A DNA stretch of 64,000 nucleotides, from the NCBI GenBank assembly GCA_025685495.1, contig JAJNMT010000234.1:62001-126000 (forward strand), written 5' to 3'. How positions within the stretch are numbered: position 1 is the stretch's first letter; each line of letters opens with the position of its first letter. Made by a program: the position numbers and the translations under genes. The notes below the pieces were generated by a model. The model was not told the DNA's origin, ran no database searches, and saw only the letters and a program-made list of their open reading frames with translations. Positions 36,426-47,900 of the stretch are shown here, piece by piece. The DNA is from Huntiella abstrusa (taxonomy: Eukaryota > Ascomycota > Sordariomycetes > Microascales > Ceratocystidaceae).

Positions 36426-37185
36426 GGCGATGGTATCGTAAAGATCGGAACGGTATGTGACAAACAGACTTTCAATGAAACAAGCAAGAAATCAAATGTG
36501 TTGGGTACAAATTACCAAAAACATAGATAAAAACAAATAATAAAAGAGAGAAAAGAAAACAAATAACGTTGACAGATGACGGAGCTGGTTCCTGGCTCAA
36601 GAAAGGTTTCCTGCAGATGACCTTCCCGTCTCCAAGGTTCACTCGTCGTTTGCTCTGTAAGCAATATTTGCTATCAGAGCTACTGTCCCCCACTAATACA
36701 TTCGCCTGTCCATTATCCATTACAGGCCCAAAAGACACCTGCCAGGATGACCCACCTCCAGGCCCAAAAAGCTCAAGCTACCGCAAGTTACTCCCCGAAC
36801 TCAAAGCGCCACAACGTTGTTAGCTGTGGCGCCACACCTATACCAGGATTCAATGCCACACAAGCCCTGGCCCCGCCAGAAATATTTTTTCACCTGCCGG
36901 ATCTTAGCCTTTCGACCCCTCCTTGGCCCCCCCCGCCAGTTGGATTGACTACGTGCAAAAATCAGCGGGTACATTCAGCGCCACGACGTGTCCATCGCCT
37001 CGCTCCGACCCTACATTTCTTCAACGGCCTCTTTTGACGAAAATTCAAGGAGGAATCCACGAAACCGTTGATATTATTCCGCTCTTTGTTTAACCGGTTC
37101 ATTCCACCATAACCTGCGTTTCTGCCCCCCGCCGGCCCAACCCCCGACCCGAAGAACACAGCCTTTTTACGAATAATCGCCCAAC
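36426..37185. other. Divergent intergenic region, ISA2 / eIF3c
   Basis: 760 bp between divergent starts, rich in short CA/GT words and containing GGCCCAAAA repeats near 36723-36770. No gene or RNA is recognised; it should hold both promoters. Confidence 0.5.
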
Positions 37186-40118
37186 ATGTCGCGCTTCTAC
37201 CGTGACAACGACAGCTCGAGTGACTCGTCCTCGGATGAGGAGGAACTCTACTCTGAAGAGGAGGAGGAAGAACAGATCGACAGCTCTGAGGAGGATAGCT
37301 CCGACGACTCTATGGATGACTCCGGTGATGATTCCGATTCCAGCTCCGATGACGGTGGTAACAAGAAGGTCGGTGCCTCCAAGTTCTTGATTGACGGTTC
37401 GGATGATTCCGATTCCGACTCAGACACGGAGGTTCGCGCCAAGGTCCGGAGTGCCAAGGACAAGCGTTTCGAGGAGATTGAGAGCATCATCAAGGTCATT
37501 GAGAACGCCACCAAGATCGGTGACTGGAGCACCGTCTCTACCGGTGAGTCAAACACCCCGACGATACGACAATTCAACAAGGCTGCTGGCCTTTTTATTT
37601 CGGCTTTGGCTATTGCGGGGTATATGGGATTGGCTATGACAATTCGACGTTGCTTTGGTTGTCAGGGGTTGGAACAATATCAAGTCACAATGAGCAACTT
37701 CGACATCATAGCCCATTCTTCTTATTCCCAACGCCATTATTCCTTTTTGGGATAAGGTGGCCCAGGCTGCCATCTCCATGCGATTTTTGCCGAATTGTCG
37801 TGTTACACCAATAAACACCCTGTCGACAAGATATCTTCCAATGCAACATTTACTGACATGATTATACAGAGTATGAGAAGCTCACTCGCCAGGTTGCCAA
37901 GCTGGTTATTGGCGGCAAGGCTCCCCGCGTCTACATCCAGGCCTCCGCTGACTTGGAGGACTCGATGAACGATGCCGTTGCCAAGCAGAAGGTCACCCCC
38001 AAGAAGATGAACGCCACCAACGCCCGTGGTCTCAACGCCGTCAAGCAGAAGGTCAAGAAGAACAACAAGGAGTACCAGTCTCAGATCGACGCTTACCGCG
38101 CTGATCCCGACAAGTTCATGGCCGGCTCCGACGAGGTTGAGGAGGCCCAGAAGCCCCAGCCCAAGAAGACCGCCAAGGTTGTCGAGGCTCCTGTTGCCGC
38201 TGCTGCTGCTGAGGAGGAGGATGCTGCCGATGACGAGGGTTTCGCCACCGTCGGCAAGACCGGCAAGGCCGTCCAGTACACGCCCGAGTCGATCTTCAAG
38301 CACCTCCGCACCATCATGGAGTCCAGAGGAAAGAAGAACACCGACCGTGCCGACCAGATCAAGACTATGGAGAAGCTTCTGTCCATTGCCCAGACTCCTT
38401 ACCAGAAGATCCGCACCCTTCTTACTCTTGTCTCTACCCGCTTCGATCTCGGCACCGCTGGCAACGCTATGTCCGTTGAGCAGTGGAAGGCCGCTGAGCA
38501 GAACCTCACCCAGCTCTTGGATGTCGTCTTTGCCCACCCCGAGTGGGTTGTCACTGAGGTTGCTGAGGAGTGGGATGACGATGAGAAGGCCCCTACTGTT
38601 ACTGAGGGCGAGGCCTTCAAGATCCCCGGTTCCATTGTCTCTTACGTTGAGCGTTTAGATGACGAGTTCACCCGCTCTCTCCAGAGCATTGACCCCCACA
38701 CTCCCGAGTACATTGAGCGGTTGCAAGATGAGGCTTCTCTGTACACTGTAATCTTCCGCGGCATGCTGTACTACGAGCTTCTCCAGAAGGCCTCTATTGA
38801 GGTTGCCCAGGAGAGCATCAACCGTGCTGTCATGCGCAGACTCGAGCACGTCTACTTCAAGCCCGAGGCTGTTATCAAGGTCTTCGAGGAGAACTTCTGG
38901 AAGTCGGCCGATGCCGGTGTCGACTCCGCCATCACCCCCCGTGCCTCTGCTGCGGACGCTTCCACTCTGGTTAACACCCTGTGTGGTTACCTCTTCATCA
39001 AGAGCGAGGGTATTCTCCGTGCTCGCGCCATGCTTTGCGAAGTCTACTACCTGGCCCTTCACAACCAGTACTACAAGGCCCGTGACATGTCCCTGATGTC
39101 TCACCTCCAGGAGGCCATCACCCACTTCGATGTCCAGACCCAGATCCTCTTCAACCGCACTCTCGTCCAGGTTGGTCTTTGCGCCTTCCGCAAGGGTCTC
39201 ATCTACGACGCCCAGAACACTCTGCAGGAGATCTGCGGTTCCGGCCGCCAGAAGGAGCTCCTTGCCCAGGGTGTCACCATGCAGCGTTACGGCCAGGTTT
39301 CTCCCGAGCAGGAGCGCCTGGAGAAGCAGCGCCAGCTGCCCTTCCACATGCACATCAACCTCGAGCTGCTCGAGTGCGTGTACCTCACTTGCTCCATGCT
39401 TCTGGAGATTCCTCTTCTCGCGCAGACTGGCTCGGCTCCCGATGTCAAGAAGCGGGTGGTTTCCAAGACTTACCGCCGTATGCTCGAGTACCACGAGCGC
39501 CAGATCTTCACTGGTCCTCCCGAGAACACTCGTGACCACGTGATGCAGGCCTCCAAGGCTCTGGCTGCTGGCGAGTGGAAGAACGCCGTCACCTTCATTC
39601 ACAACATCAAGATCTGGGATCTGATGCCGGATTCCGAGGCCATCAAGACCATGCTTGCCAAGCAGGTCCAGGAGGAGGGTCTCCGGACTTTCCTCTTCAC
39701 CTATGCCCCCTACTACGATACCCTCGCCATTTCCATGCTCTCCACTATGTTCGAGCTCTCGGCCGGCAAGGTTTCCGCGGTCGTCAGCAAGATGGTTTCC
39801 CACGAGGAGCTGTCCGCCTCTCTCGACCAGGCCGCCGGCACCATCATCTTCCGCAAGGGTGTGGAACTCAGCCGTCTCCAGGGTCTCTCCCTCGCTCTCT
39901 CCGATAAGGCTTCCAACCTCATCGAGAGCAACGAGCGGACACTCGAGCAGCGTTCGCAGGGCTCAGCTAACGCCTTTGACCGGCAAGGACGCGGCCGTGG
40001 CGGTGCCCGGCAGCAGCGGGCGGGCCGTGGTGGCGCGCGGACGGGCGGTAACACGCAGAGACAGGCGGGTGGCACGCAGTTCACTGGCGGTGCGCTTGGA
40101 GCTGCTGTGCGTGGTTAG
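37186..40118 (+). CDS. NIP1: Translation initiation factor eIF3 subunit C, 868 aa
   Basis: Core subunit of eIF3, bridging eIF1/eIF5 and the 40S subunit. Two exons, 37186..37543 and 37870..40118, flank a 326-nt intron (donor GTGAGT, acceptor ATACAG) that joins DWSTVST to EYEKLTRQVAKLV. Residues 5-90 form an extreme Asp/Glu/Ser tract. The central helical region includes VTPKKMNATNARGLNAVKQKVK and GFATVGKTGKAVQYTPE. The C-terminal PCI region contains RTFLFTYAPYYDTLAISML and ELSAGKVSAVVSKMV. The tail is RGG-rich (GRGRGGARQQRAGRGGA). The length and order match eukaryotic eIF3c. Codon use is highly biased, in keeping with strong expression. Confidence 0.96.
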
Positions 40119-40874
40119 ATTGGTGACGATTTGATGTGTCGATGATTCTTTTCTCCTTTTTCACTGGTAAGAGGGGGATGTGATGAGTGGTGGTTGGGGA
40201 AGCATTTTCTTTTGCATCATGTCACGGGTTAATCAAATGGGTGAAGTTGGGGGTGTTGTATTTGGCGTCATTATTGTCAGTTTCCCAGTTTGTTTGGTCG
40301 TGCTTTTTTTTTTCTGGACCTCTTGGTTTTGTTATGCGTTGGGTTAGTCTCGATGGGTTTCTACAAGTGCTTTTCTGTTTAGGATTTGGGGGTGAGGGAG
40401 ATGTGGTGGTGTAAAAAATGGAGCGAGGTTCTTGATGTTTTCTTTTTTTCCAATCCAGATGGGTTGGGATGTCGAGACTTGTCTTCTGGAAGTGGTGGTG
40501 GTTGTTTTGTTTCATTACTTTGTCCCATGACCCATGATTATTAAAATAGGATGCGAAGTGGACGCCCCTTTGCGAATTTGACTAGACTGTTTTGTACTGT
40601 GATGTGACTTATAGCTATGATGTTCCGCTACCATGATTCCGATGTCATGCAATCTAGAAATTACCACGGCACATGTGTGAACCGACATGTGGGGGCCTAC
40701 ATGGCTCAGACTGGCTTGATATCGCTATGGTATAGGGTTGCACAGAAGGATTTCCAGTCATGAATTACAAAGCACATGGTTGGTTAGATTTTTCGTGTAA
40801 GTATATAAGAAGGAAGGGACGGGACACCAAAGACATACCCGACAATCCAACCCTTCCACTCACTCACCAACAAA
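40119..40874. other. Intergenic region, eIF3c / hemerythrin-domain gene
   Basis: 756 bp in which the first part is T-rich 3' UTR-like sequence of eIF3c and the last 75 bp are promoter and leader of the next gene. No other feature is supported. Confidence 0.5.
40802..40809 (+). promoter_or_regulatory. TATA box of the hemerythrin-domain gene
   Basis: TATATAAG lies 66 nt upstream of the start codon at 40875. The spacing leaves room for a leader of about 35 nt. Confidence 0.6.
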
Positions 40875-41454
40875 ATGGCCGCCGCGCCTTCCAAAGGGGA
40901 AGACCTCCCCCCTCTCTCCGACCATGAATACCGCCAATTCGACCGTCTCGCCGTATCCATGGAATACTTTGTACGTCCATCCGTCCTTCCCTAGAACCCC
41001 AAACTAACCACCCCAGCACGCCCCCTTCTACACCCACCTCGACACACTAACCACCGCCCTCCAAACCCGCCGCTTCCCCCACTCCCAATCACAGAAACAA
41101 TACCTCCAAACCCTGCTACACTTCCACCGCCACCTCTCCGCGCACCACGCCATCGAAGAAGCGCGCATCTTCCCCCTTCTTGCGCGGAAAATGCCGGAGT
41201 TTGCGGGGAAGGGGAAGAAGGGGGGCCGTATGGTGAAGGATCATGTGGTTATTCATGATGGACTGGTTTGTATGGAGAGGTGGGTTATGGCGGTTTTGGA
41301 GGGCGAGGAGGAGTTTACGTGGGAGGGGCTGGCGGGGGTTACGGGGTGGACGGGGAGGTTGAGGGAGCATTTGGAGGGGGAGGTGGAGAGCCTGAGAGCG
41401 GATAATATGAGGAGGTTTTGGAAGAAGGAGGAGATTGCGAGGATTCCTATGTGA
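40875..41454 (+). CDS. Hemerythrin HHE-domain protein, 177 aa
   Basis: Two exons, 40875..40970 and 41017..41454, flank a 46-nt intron (donor GTACGT, CTAAC branch, acceptor CCAG). The protein is a single four-helix HHE cation-binding domain. The likely metal ligands are visible: the histidine at HAPFYTHLDTL, HFHRHLSAHHAIEEARIFP, KDHVVIHDGL and LREHLEGEVE. Such proteins bind a di-iron centre and have been linked to oxygen, NO or iron sensing, but no specific role can be assigned. No targeting signal is evident. Its stop lies only 33 bp from the RAD26 stop, so the two 3' UTRs must overlap. Confidence 0.87.
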
Positions 41455-41487
41455 TTGGATTGATGGATGGAAATATATACCCCCTAC

Positions 41488-44400
41488 CTACTTCTTCAAA
41501 ACCCAAATCTTCGTCCCACTAGCCCGATCCTTCTTCTCCGTAACATCAGCAACCCTCTCCAAAGCCTTCTTAAACAACGCCCCATCCAAGCCCGGATACC
41601 TCCTATTAAAAACCTCCATAATCTCCCCCGTACACGAACGCCCCTTCCTCTTTTCAAAAAACTCCAAAATCACCCCTTGTAGACCAGAAACCGTCCACTC
41701 CCGCTCAATCACCGGCTTATTCCGGACGGGTCCTGGTCTCGCCAGGGCCACGGGTGTCCCGCGGGCAAGTCTATTCCTCTCTGCTTGGGAGGGCGGTGCA
41801 TGGCGAGCTCGGTGGGCTATGGCGGCTTGTTGGGCGATGAATTGGCGGGTTTGTGTGGCGAGACGTTCAGCTTCGCTGGCGAGGAATTGTTTGTTGGAGG
41901 AGCGGGATGAGAGGATTTTGTCATGGTTGTAGGCGGAGTCGATGGAGCGGGTGAAGAGGTCGTTTAGCATTGTTTCTTCGGTTGCGCCGGTGGAGTTTGT
42001 TGGTTCTTTGGAGGTGCTCTCGTTAGGGTCGTTGAAGGCTTCGACGGCTTGCACTTGGTCGACCGAGGCTACGGCGGTGGTCTCTTCAGATGGCTCTTCT
42101 GGAGCGGTACCGGTTATTTCTGCGCCTTCAAAGACGTCGACTTCCCTTTCTTCCTCTTCCTCTCTGCCGAATTTAAAGAGATCTGCTAATCCTTGGGTGT
42201 CGGACATACTACCGCCGAGTTCCCCATCGGACATGATGCGCTCCGTGACGAACTGCTTATATAGCTGTTTCCTATAAATCTTCTCCTCGATGGTTCCTGG
42301 GGTAAGAAGCCGGTAGATTTCCACGGGGCGTGTCTGGCCAAGACGCCAAGCACGTTCAACAGCTTGTTTATCCGTGGCGGGGTTCCAAGAAGGGTCGAAT
42401 AGAATGACGCGGTTAGCGCCGGTAAGATTCAAGCCGACACCGCCAGTTTGTGGTGTAAGTAAGAAGACGGAAAGAGTTGTGGAACTGTTGAAACGTTCAA
42501 CCATAGGCTGTCTATCCATCTGTGGTGTCGAGCCATCCATCCTACAATAAACAAAGTTCTCATCCTTGAGATACGTTTCAATGATATCCAACATGGGTAA
42601 ACTCTGACTGAAAACCAATGTCTTGTGGCCGTAATTCTTAGAGATCCTCAACAAAGAAATCAAAACTTGCAACTTTGTAGACCGTGACGGGTTTCCAAAG
42701 TCACCGTCATCATCTTCGGTGAACCGTCTCTTGCCATTCTTCCCGAATCGCAAATCGGGGTGATTACAGATCTTCCTCAACGCATCGATAGCGGCAAAAA
42801 TCTCATTTGCCCGACCACCTTCCATGCCAATACGACCTCTCGCTCGGTCAATAATCCGCTGAATATTCGGACTCTTCAGAAAGTCACGATAAATATCCTC
42901 CTGTGCCTTGCCCAATCTACAGAATAACACCCGCTCTGTCTTCTTCGGAAGTGAATCTGCCACGTCCTTCTTGACACGACGTAACATGTACGGTTTAACA
43001 GTCTCTCGTAATGTCGTTGCACATTTCTCAGCTGCCAGAATGGCCAAGTGGGAGGCTGTTTTCCGGTGGCCATCGCGAATAGGCATTTCAAAATGCTGTG
43101 TGAAGGCACGGGTGTCATTTCCTAAAAGACCTGGATAGGCAAATTCAAACAGAGAAAAGAGCTCTCGAAGGTTGTTTTGAATTGGAGTTCCAGACATGAT
43201 GAGGCGGTTGAAAGTAGGAAGTTGCTTGCAAGCCTTTGAGGCATCGGTACCTCGGTTACGAATGATGTGGCCTTCATCTAAAGCAACATAGCCCCAATCA
43301 ACCCGGATAAGATAGTCCAGGTACGTTTGAAGACCTTTATACGTGGTAACCAAGACATGTCCGTTAGTCTGAACATTCTCAATAATCTTCTTCGCAGCCT
43401 GGAGTTTCTTCGAAGTGATGCGAACACCACCTTTCGCCTTCTCCTCTCCCTCCTCATCATCGGGATTCATCATTCCACTTCCCGAAGAATGCAATATTGA
43501 AACTCTCATCGGTGGCCACCACGTATGGAAATGCTGAACCCACTGCGCCATCAACGTCGACGGCGCCACAACAATCGCCGGACCCTCCAACTGGCGACTA
43601 TAATGTAAAGCCACGATTGCCGAAATAACCTGCACGGTCTTTCCCAGACCCATCTCGTCGCATAGTAGCCCGCCTTCTAAGCGTGAATGTAACTGACAAA
43701 GCCACTCAACACCGACTTTCTGAAATGGGAACAAGAAATTGCCGACTTCGCCGGGGAGTTTATATCCGTTTAACAACTGGACGTCGGGTTTCCCGGGGGT
43801 CGGCTTGTAGCATTCTGGTTGGTTGGGATGGGGATCTTCCTCTCCTATGGATCTTCGAAGTTCGGCGCGTTGTTCAGTCCATTGCTGGAGACGTTTCTTA
43901 TACTGTGCTGTGTTTCCATCGTCGAGACGACTGAAATCGATGTTCCCGTGAATTCCCTTTGCAGCTCGAGCAGATTTACTATCTGGTGCTACGTCATCGT
44001 AGTCATTGATGTCTCCGTCTGAACCAGAAGATTCCCCAATATAATCATCATCGGCAGTCTTCTTGGCCTTTCCCACCTTCTTTTTCTTTGTCTTTGCAGT
44101 CTTCTTCTCCGTCGGTTCCTCCGCGTACTCCCCATCTTCAACTTCATCGCCATCGCCATCGCCACCGTCCCCTTCGGCTCCTGATATATCAACCCGCCTT
44201 CTCTTCCTCGTCCGCAAACTAAACTCCTGTCCTGCCAAAGAATCGACATCAACATCAACCGTCTCTTTAAGGCCACTTTGGAAGCCCGGAACCTTCAAGT
44301 TCTGATGCTGCTTATTCGATCCCGTTTCCGTCTTCAACTTTCCATCCGCATCAATAAACTCTGACAAATCCCGTTTGTTCTTGATATCAAACGGCGTGAT

Positions 44401-44907
44401 CTTTCCCGTCCGGACAAGGAACTCCTCCACGGTTTCCCCATCGTTCATAGTAGGAACTTGATCTTCTTCATCCTTCTCCTTGTCATCTTCACCCTCTTTC
44501 TTCTTCAATGCGGCCTCTCTCTTTCTTCTTCTATCAATCAATCTCTCTCTGAAGCCCGCGATTTCTTCACCAGCCTTATCCACATCGGCAACACACTTAT
44601 CAATCTTCTTCCGAATGGCCTCAACCTGGGTCTTTAACGAAGCATTGCCGGCTTTTACCGCAAGTTCCGTTTCAAGAGCCCTCTTATTCTGATGAAACTT
44701 TAAAATCTTTGCCTGAAGAGCCTCGATTCTAGCCTCGTCTCGCGCGTTTTCTTGTTCGTAGATTTCCGTCACGGCGTTGGTTGTTACTGAGTCTTGAAGA
44801 GATGATTGGGCGAGGATTGATACCTGACCGGGAAGTGACAGCGCGGCGGCGAGAGCGGCAGCCTCGGACTCGGACTCGACGGGTGGTGGTTGATTTGATG
44901 ACGACAT
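41488..44907 (-). CDS. RAD26: RAD26/CSB-type SNF2 ATPase, 1139 aa
   Basis: DNA translocase acting with stalled RNA polymerase II in transcription-coupled repair. Single exon of 3420 bp. An N-terminal coiled coil (KILKFHQNKRALETELAVKAG) is followed by an acidic, Lys-rich nuclear region. The SNF2 core has motif I CDEMGLGKTVQV (about residue 417), motif II as LDEGHIIRN (about 543; the DEGH form of Rad26/CSB), motif III MSGTPIQNN and motifs V/VI in GVGLNLTGANRV and ERAWRLGQTRPVEIYRL. The last 70 residues form the family's winged-helix-like end (EIMEVFNRRYPGLDGALFKKAL). Intronless, unlike most neighbours. It is complete, with ATG at 44907. Confidence 0.94.
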   Translation of the reverse strand: MSSSNQPPPVESESEAAALAAALSLPGQVSILAQSSLQDSVTTNAVTEIYEQENARDEARIEALQAKILKFHQNKRALETELAVKAGNASLKTQVEAIRKKIDKCVADVDKAGEEIAGFRERLIDRRRKREAALKKKEGEDDKEKDEEDQVPTMNDGETVEEFLVRTGKITPFDIKNKRDLSEFIDADGKLKTETGSNKQHQNLKVPGFQSGLKETVDVDVDSLAGQEFSLRTRKRRRVDISGAEGDGGDGDGDEVEDGEYAEEPTEKKTAKTKKKKVGKAKKTADDDYIGESSGSDGDINDYDDVAPDSKSARAAKGIHGNIDFSRLDDGNTAQYKKRLQQWTEQRAELRRSIGEEDPHPNQPECYKPTPGKPDVQLLNGYKLPGEVGNFLFPFQKVGVEWLCQLHSRLEGGLLCDEMGLGKTVQVISAIVALHYSRQLEGPAIVVAPSTLMAQWVQHFHTWWPPMRVSILHSSGSGMMNPDDEEGEEKAKGGVRITSKKLQAAKKIIENVQTNGHVLVTTYKGLQTYLDYLIRVDWGYVALDEGHIIRNRGTDASKACKQLPTFNRLIMSGTPIQNNLRELFSLFEFAYPGLLGNDTRAFTQHFEMPIRDGHRKTASHLAILAAEKCATTLRETVKPYMLRRVKKDVADSLPKKTERVLFCRLGKAQEDIYRDFLKSPNIQRIIDRARGRIGMEGGRANEIFAAIDALRKICNHPDLRFGKNGKRRFTEDDDGDFGNPSRSTKLQVLISLLRISKNYGHKTLVFSQSLPMLDIIETYLKDENFVYCRMDGSTPQMDRQPMVERFNSSTTLSVFLLTPQTGGVGLNLTGANRVILFDPSWNPATDKQAVERAWRLGQTRPVEIYRLLTPGTIEEKIYRKQLYKQFVTERIMSDGELGGSMSDTQGLADLFKFGREEEEEREVDVFEGAEITGTAPEEPSEETTAVASVDQVQAVEAFNDPNESTSKEPTNSTGATEETMLNDLFTRSIDSAYNHDKILSSRSSNKQFLASEAERLATQTRQFIAQQAAIAHRARHAPPSQAERNRLARGTPVALARPGPVRNKPVIEREWTVSGLQGVILEFFEKRKGRSCTGEIMEVFNRRYPGLDGALFKKALERVADVTEKKDRASGTKIWVLKK

Positions 44908-47900
44908 TTTGATGGATGTGTATATATGTATGTGTGAGATGGAAATTCAAACAAAAGAAGGGTGTATCAATTGAAATAGCAAATAAGTAGCCCAGTCATC
45001 AAAACGACAGCCTCCCTCATCAAAGTATCATGAAAATAGAAAGGACGGCTCACAATGTCGTCACTTCATTCCAACTTTGTTCCACGCGATTATACATGTC
45101 CTCATTCTTAATATACAGTATCATTCAATCGCAATGTCCCTTTATAATTCCACCTCGTTTAGGCAACCATGATGTGGCTGAATTACTATGTGTGTGGCGT
45201 TGTGGCGCTTAATATGTCCATATATGGATAACCTTTGCAAGACATCGACTGTTGTCTGGTTTGATGTTGGGTTCCTGCTTTTTGACGTTTGACAATTGTT
45301 TTGTACTACATTAGATGGGTGACCTCTTGATTGTTCTTGACTATCGTTTCTGATTAAACTCGTCCATACGTGTGGTAAGTTGATTGGTGATCTACTCCTT
45401 CGCCGTATGTGAATCCATGGTACCCACTCTTGTAAGAAACCACCATCCCGTATTTCTATGCACATAAATAGCTCTGTATCTAATGTGTACACCCAAGATC
45501 CACAAAGTTCCGTAGGTATTTACACTGCAAGTCCATGTAGTGACTACAAAACTTGACCGGCCTCTCCGTATCCACACTTTATTACCCCGTATTTCCTCGT
45601 AAGTCTGTACATAACAAACCCATGTCCTAATCCAGAAAGACTACCCGTTCATCACCCCACATCCTCAAGTCCCGCCAAGCGACGCGATGAAGGGGAAAAA
45701 AAAGGAAAATCAAACTAGATCTTCCCGTGCTGAGCCTGTCTATCCCTGTGATATGCTAAAAGTCTACCATCACAACACCCAGGTAATCAAAGGAAAAAAA
45801 GAATGAATTTCCTTCGGTAATGCGCTTCCAGCTGATTTGGTATATTGGAATATGTACAATAGAGTTTCTTCATCACAGCTGAGTGTTCACCGTTTCGTCG
45901 GGTTATCGGTATGTAGGTTTGTATGTGCACACTCATACGGATATGTCAAATCATCAACATTGGCGTCTCCTAACCCCCGGGTACAACATATCCCGTACAT
46001 ACACACGACCACATGTATCCATACAATCAGGCACAGACTCATCTAACCAAAAGCCAGTCACGCTTAATCCTCTTTCTCCTTCTTTTCTTACTCTCCCTTG
46101 ATATCCGGGTGCCTAGACTAGTCAACCAACCGAAAAAAAAAGAACATCAACCTCGATTGGCAATGTTTCGGATTGGAGCGAGCAGATCGAACTAGTATTT
46201 GCATGGCATGGCAAACATGCATCTAGTCAGGGTGTGAACTTTATCCCACTTGTGCCCCCAGCCCAGCTCAGCCCAGCCCAAATGCTCACTACAATAAATA
46301 AACATGAGGGAACAAATAATGGAAAGGTGGTTGGGGTGAGGCTGTACATGGGGTAATAGGACGTGAATTAGTTGGCTGCCTCTTTGATGTTCATTTGTAC
46401 GAGGACAGAAGTGAAGCGGTTCAATGACGGGTTCTTGGGTTCGTCAAGAGAAGGATAGACATGTTACGATATTTTGGTTTGCTTCGGAACATTCGTGATG
46501 GTGTTGGTAAAGGAACTATGTGCGGAAAACTTTGTTCCTGGACTTCTCACTATTGGTACGTTACCTTGCGAAATGGTCTTTGCTCATTGTATGTATGTAT
46601 GTACATACATACACAAATCCCCCAAAAATTGAATTCAAATTCGCCACGTCCCGGCCGAGTCAAAGTAACTAAGTTGAACTCATCGGGAATGTTATGAGTT
46701 GCATCCCTCCTTATTATTCCTGTCGTCTCTCAATGTTACCCCTCCATTCACAAGCCGCCCCGATAGCTCCGAAAAGTGATGTTTTCATTTCATTATTTGG
46801 CAGTTGTACTGTGTATGTACACCAGTTACCCATTCACTCACTTACATACACATTCATGTCCAGTTTTTCATTCATCAACTCACCATTTTCTTTTCTTCTC
46901 TCTTAATTCTTCCTACTCTCCATCCCACCTTCCCACAAAACGTCCGGCTGAAAATCAAGCGGGGTGTGTACGGACATTGTCGCAGGGAACATGGCTGCAC
47001 TCAGTGGAGTTTCAAGCACCATTAGCCAGTAGCCACGGACGGTGCTTTTTTTTTCCTCTTCTACCTTCACATGTGCATTATCAACCAGTATCCAATACAA
47101 CATGCCACCAAAATAATCCCCGCTGTGGCATCGGCTTCGGCCTTTATCCGCTGACGAAAACAGCGCGGAAAATTACCTTCCCCTTGTATTGCAGATGGAG
47201 TGGCAACCGGAGTCACTTGGAGAATTTATACTCATTGACATTTGTGGCAAGGTGCATCAGCGGCGGAGGCGGAATATAGACCCTTTGTAAAAACGGACTT
47301 TTTTTCATGCATACTTTTGAAAAGATGGTTGAATCAGTCAGACAAGAAGTACATACATACACACATTGTACATATGTATAGACCCGCTTGGGTCAGGGGA
47401 GGAATCAACGGAATGAGTAAAAGGGCTGACCTCGTTCCCTTTTGATTCCCTTTATTCCCTTCCATCTTTTCCCAATGAATCCTTTACCACTTAACAAGCT
47501 CAGGAAGAAAAGAAGAAGTAAAAAAAAGAGTTGGTCGGTTACTTTCTCCCATGACCATCGTATCACGCCAGGTTTGTTCTTCTCTCATCAGTTCATCCAT
47601 ATCTTGTCTCGATTTTCTTTCCCCGTAAAACTCAACAACATGCCTAACCTGGCTATGCAACTAAACCTAAATCTCCCCTCTTCCCTCTCCATCTCGTTTC
47701 TTTTTTCCCTCTATCAAAATCAAACTAACGCTAATCTTTCATGGCTTAAACCCTTATGTCTCGTTATTAACCCTACCATTGATCTTCAAATGTTTCTTAT
47801 TGTTTGTGATTCTTGTTGTTGTTCTGCCCTATATGATTTACTAAATTTATGCATATATATGTATCATATATGTACATCACCAGCCTTGTATGTTCTTCCC

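Noticed and set aside
38655..39803. Long minus-strand frame opposite eIF3c
   Set aside because: It is the antisense shadow of a highly codon-biased gene and has no family resemblance of its own. The same applies to frames opposite uL30 and the mucin-like gene.
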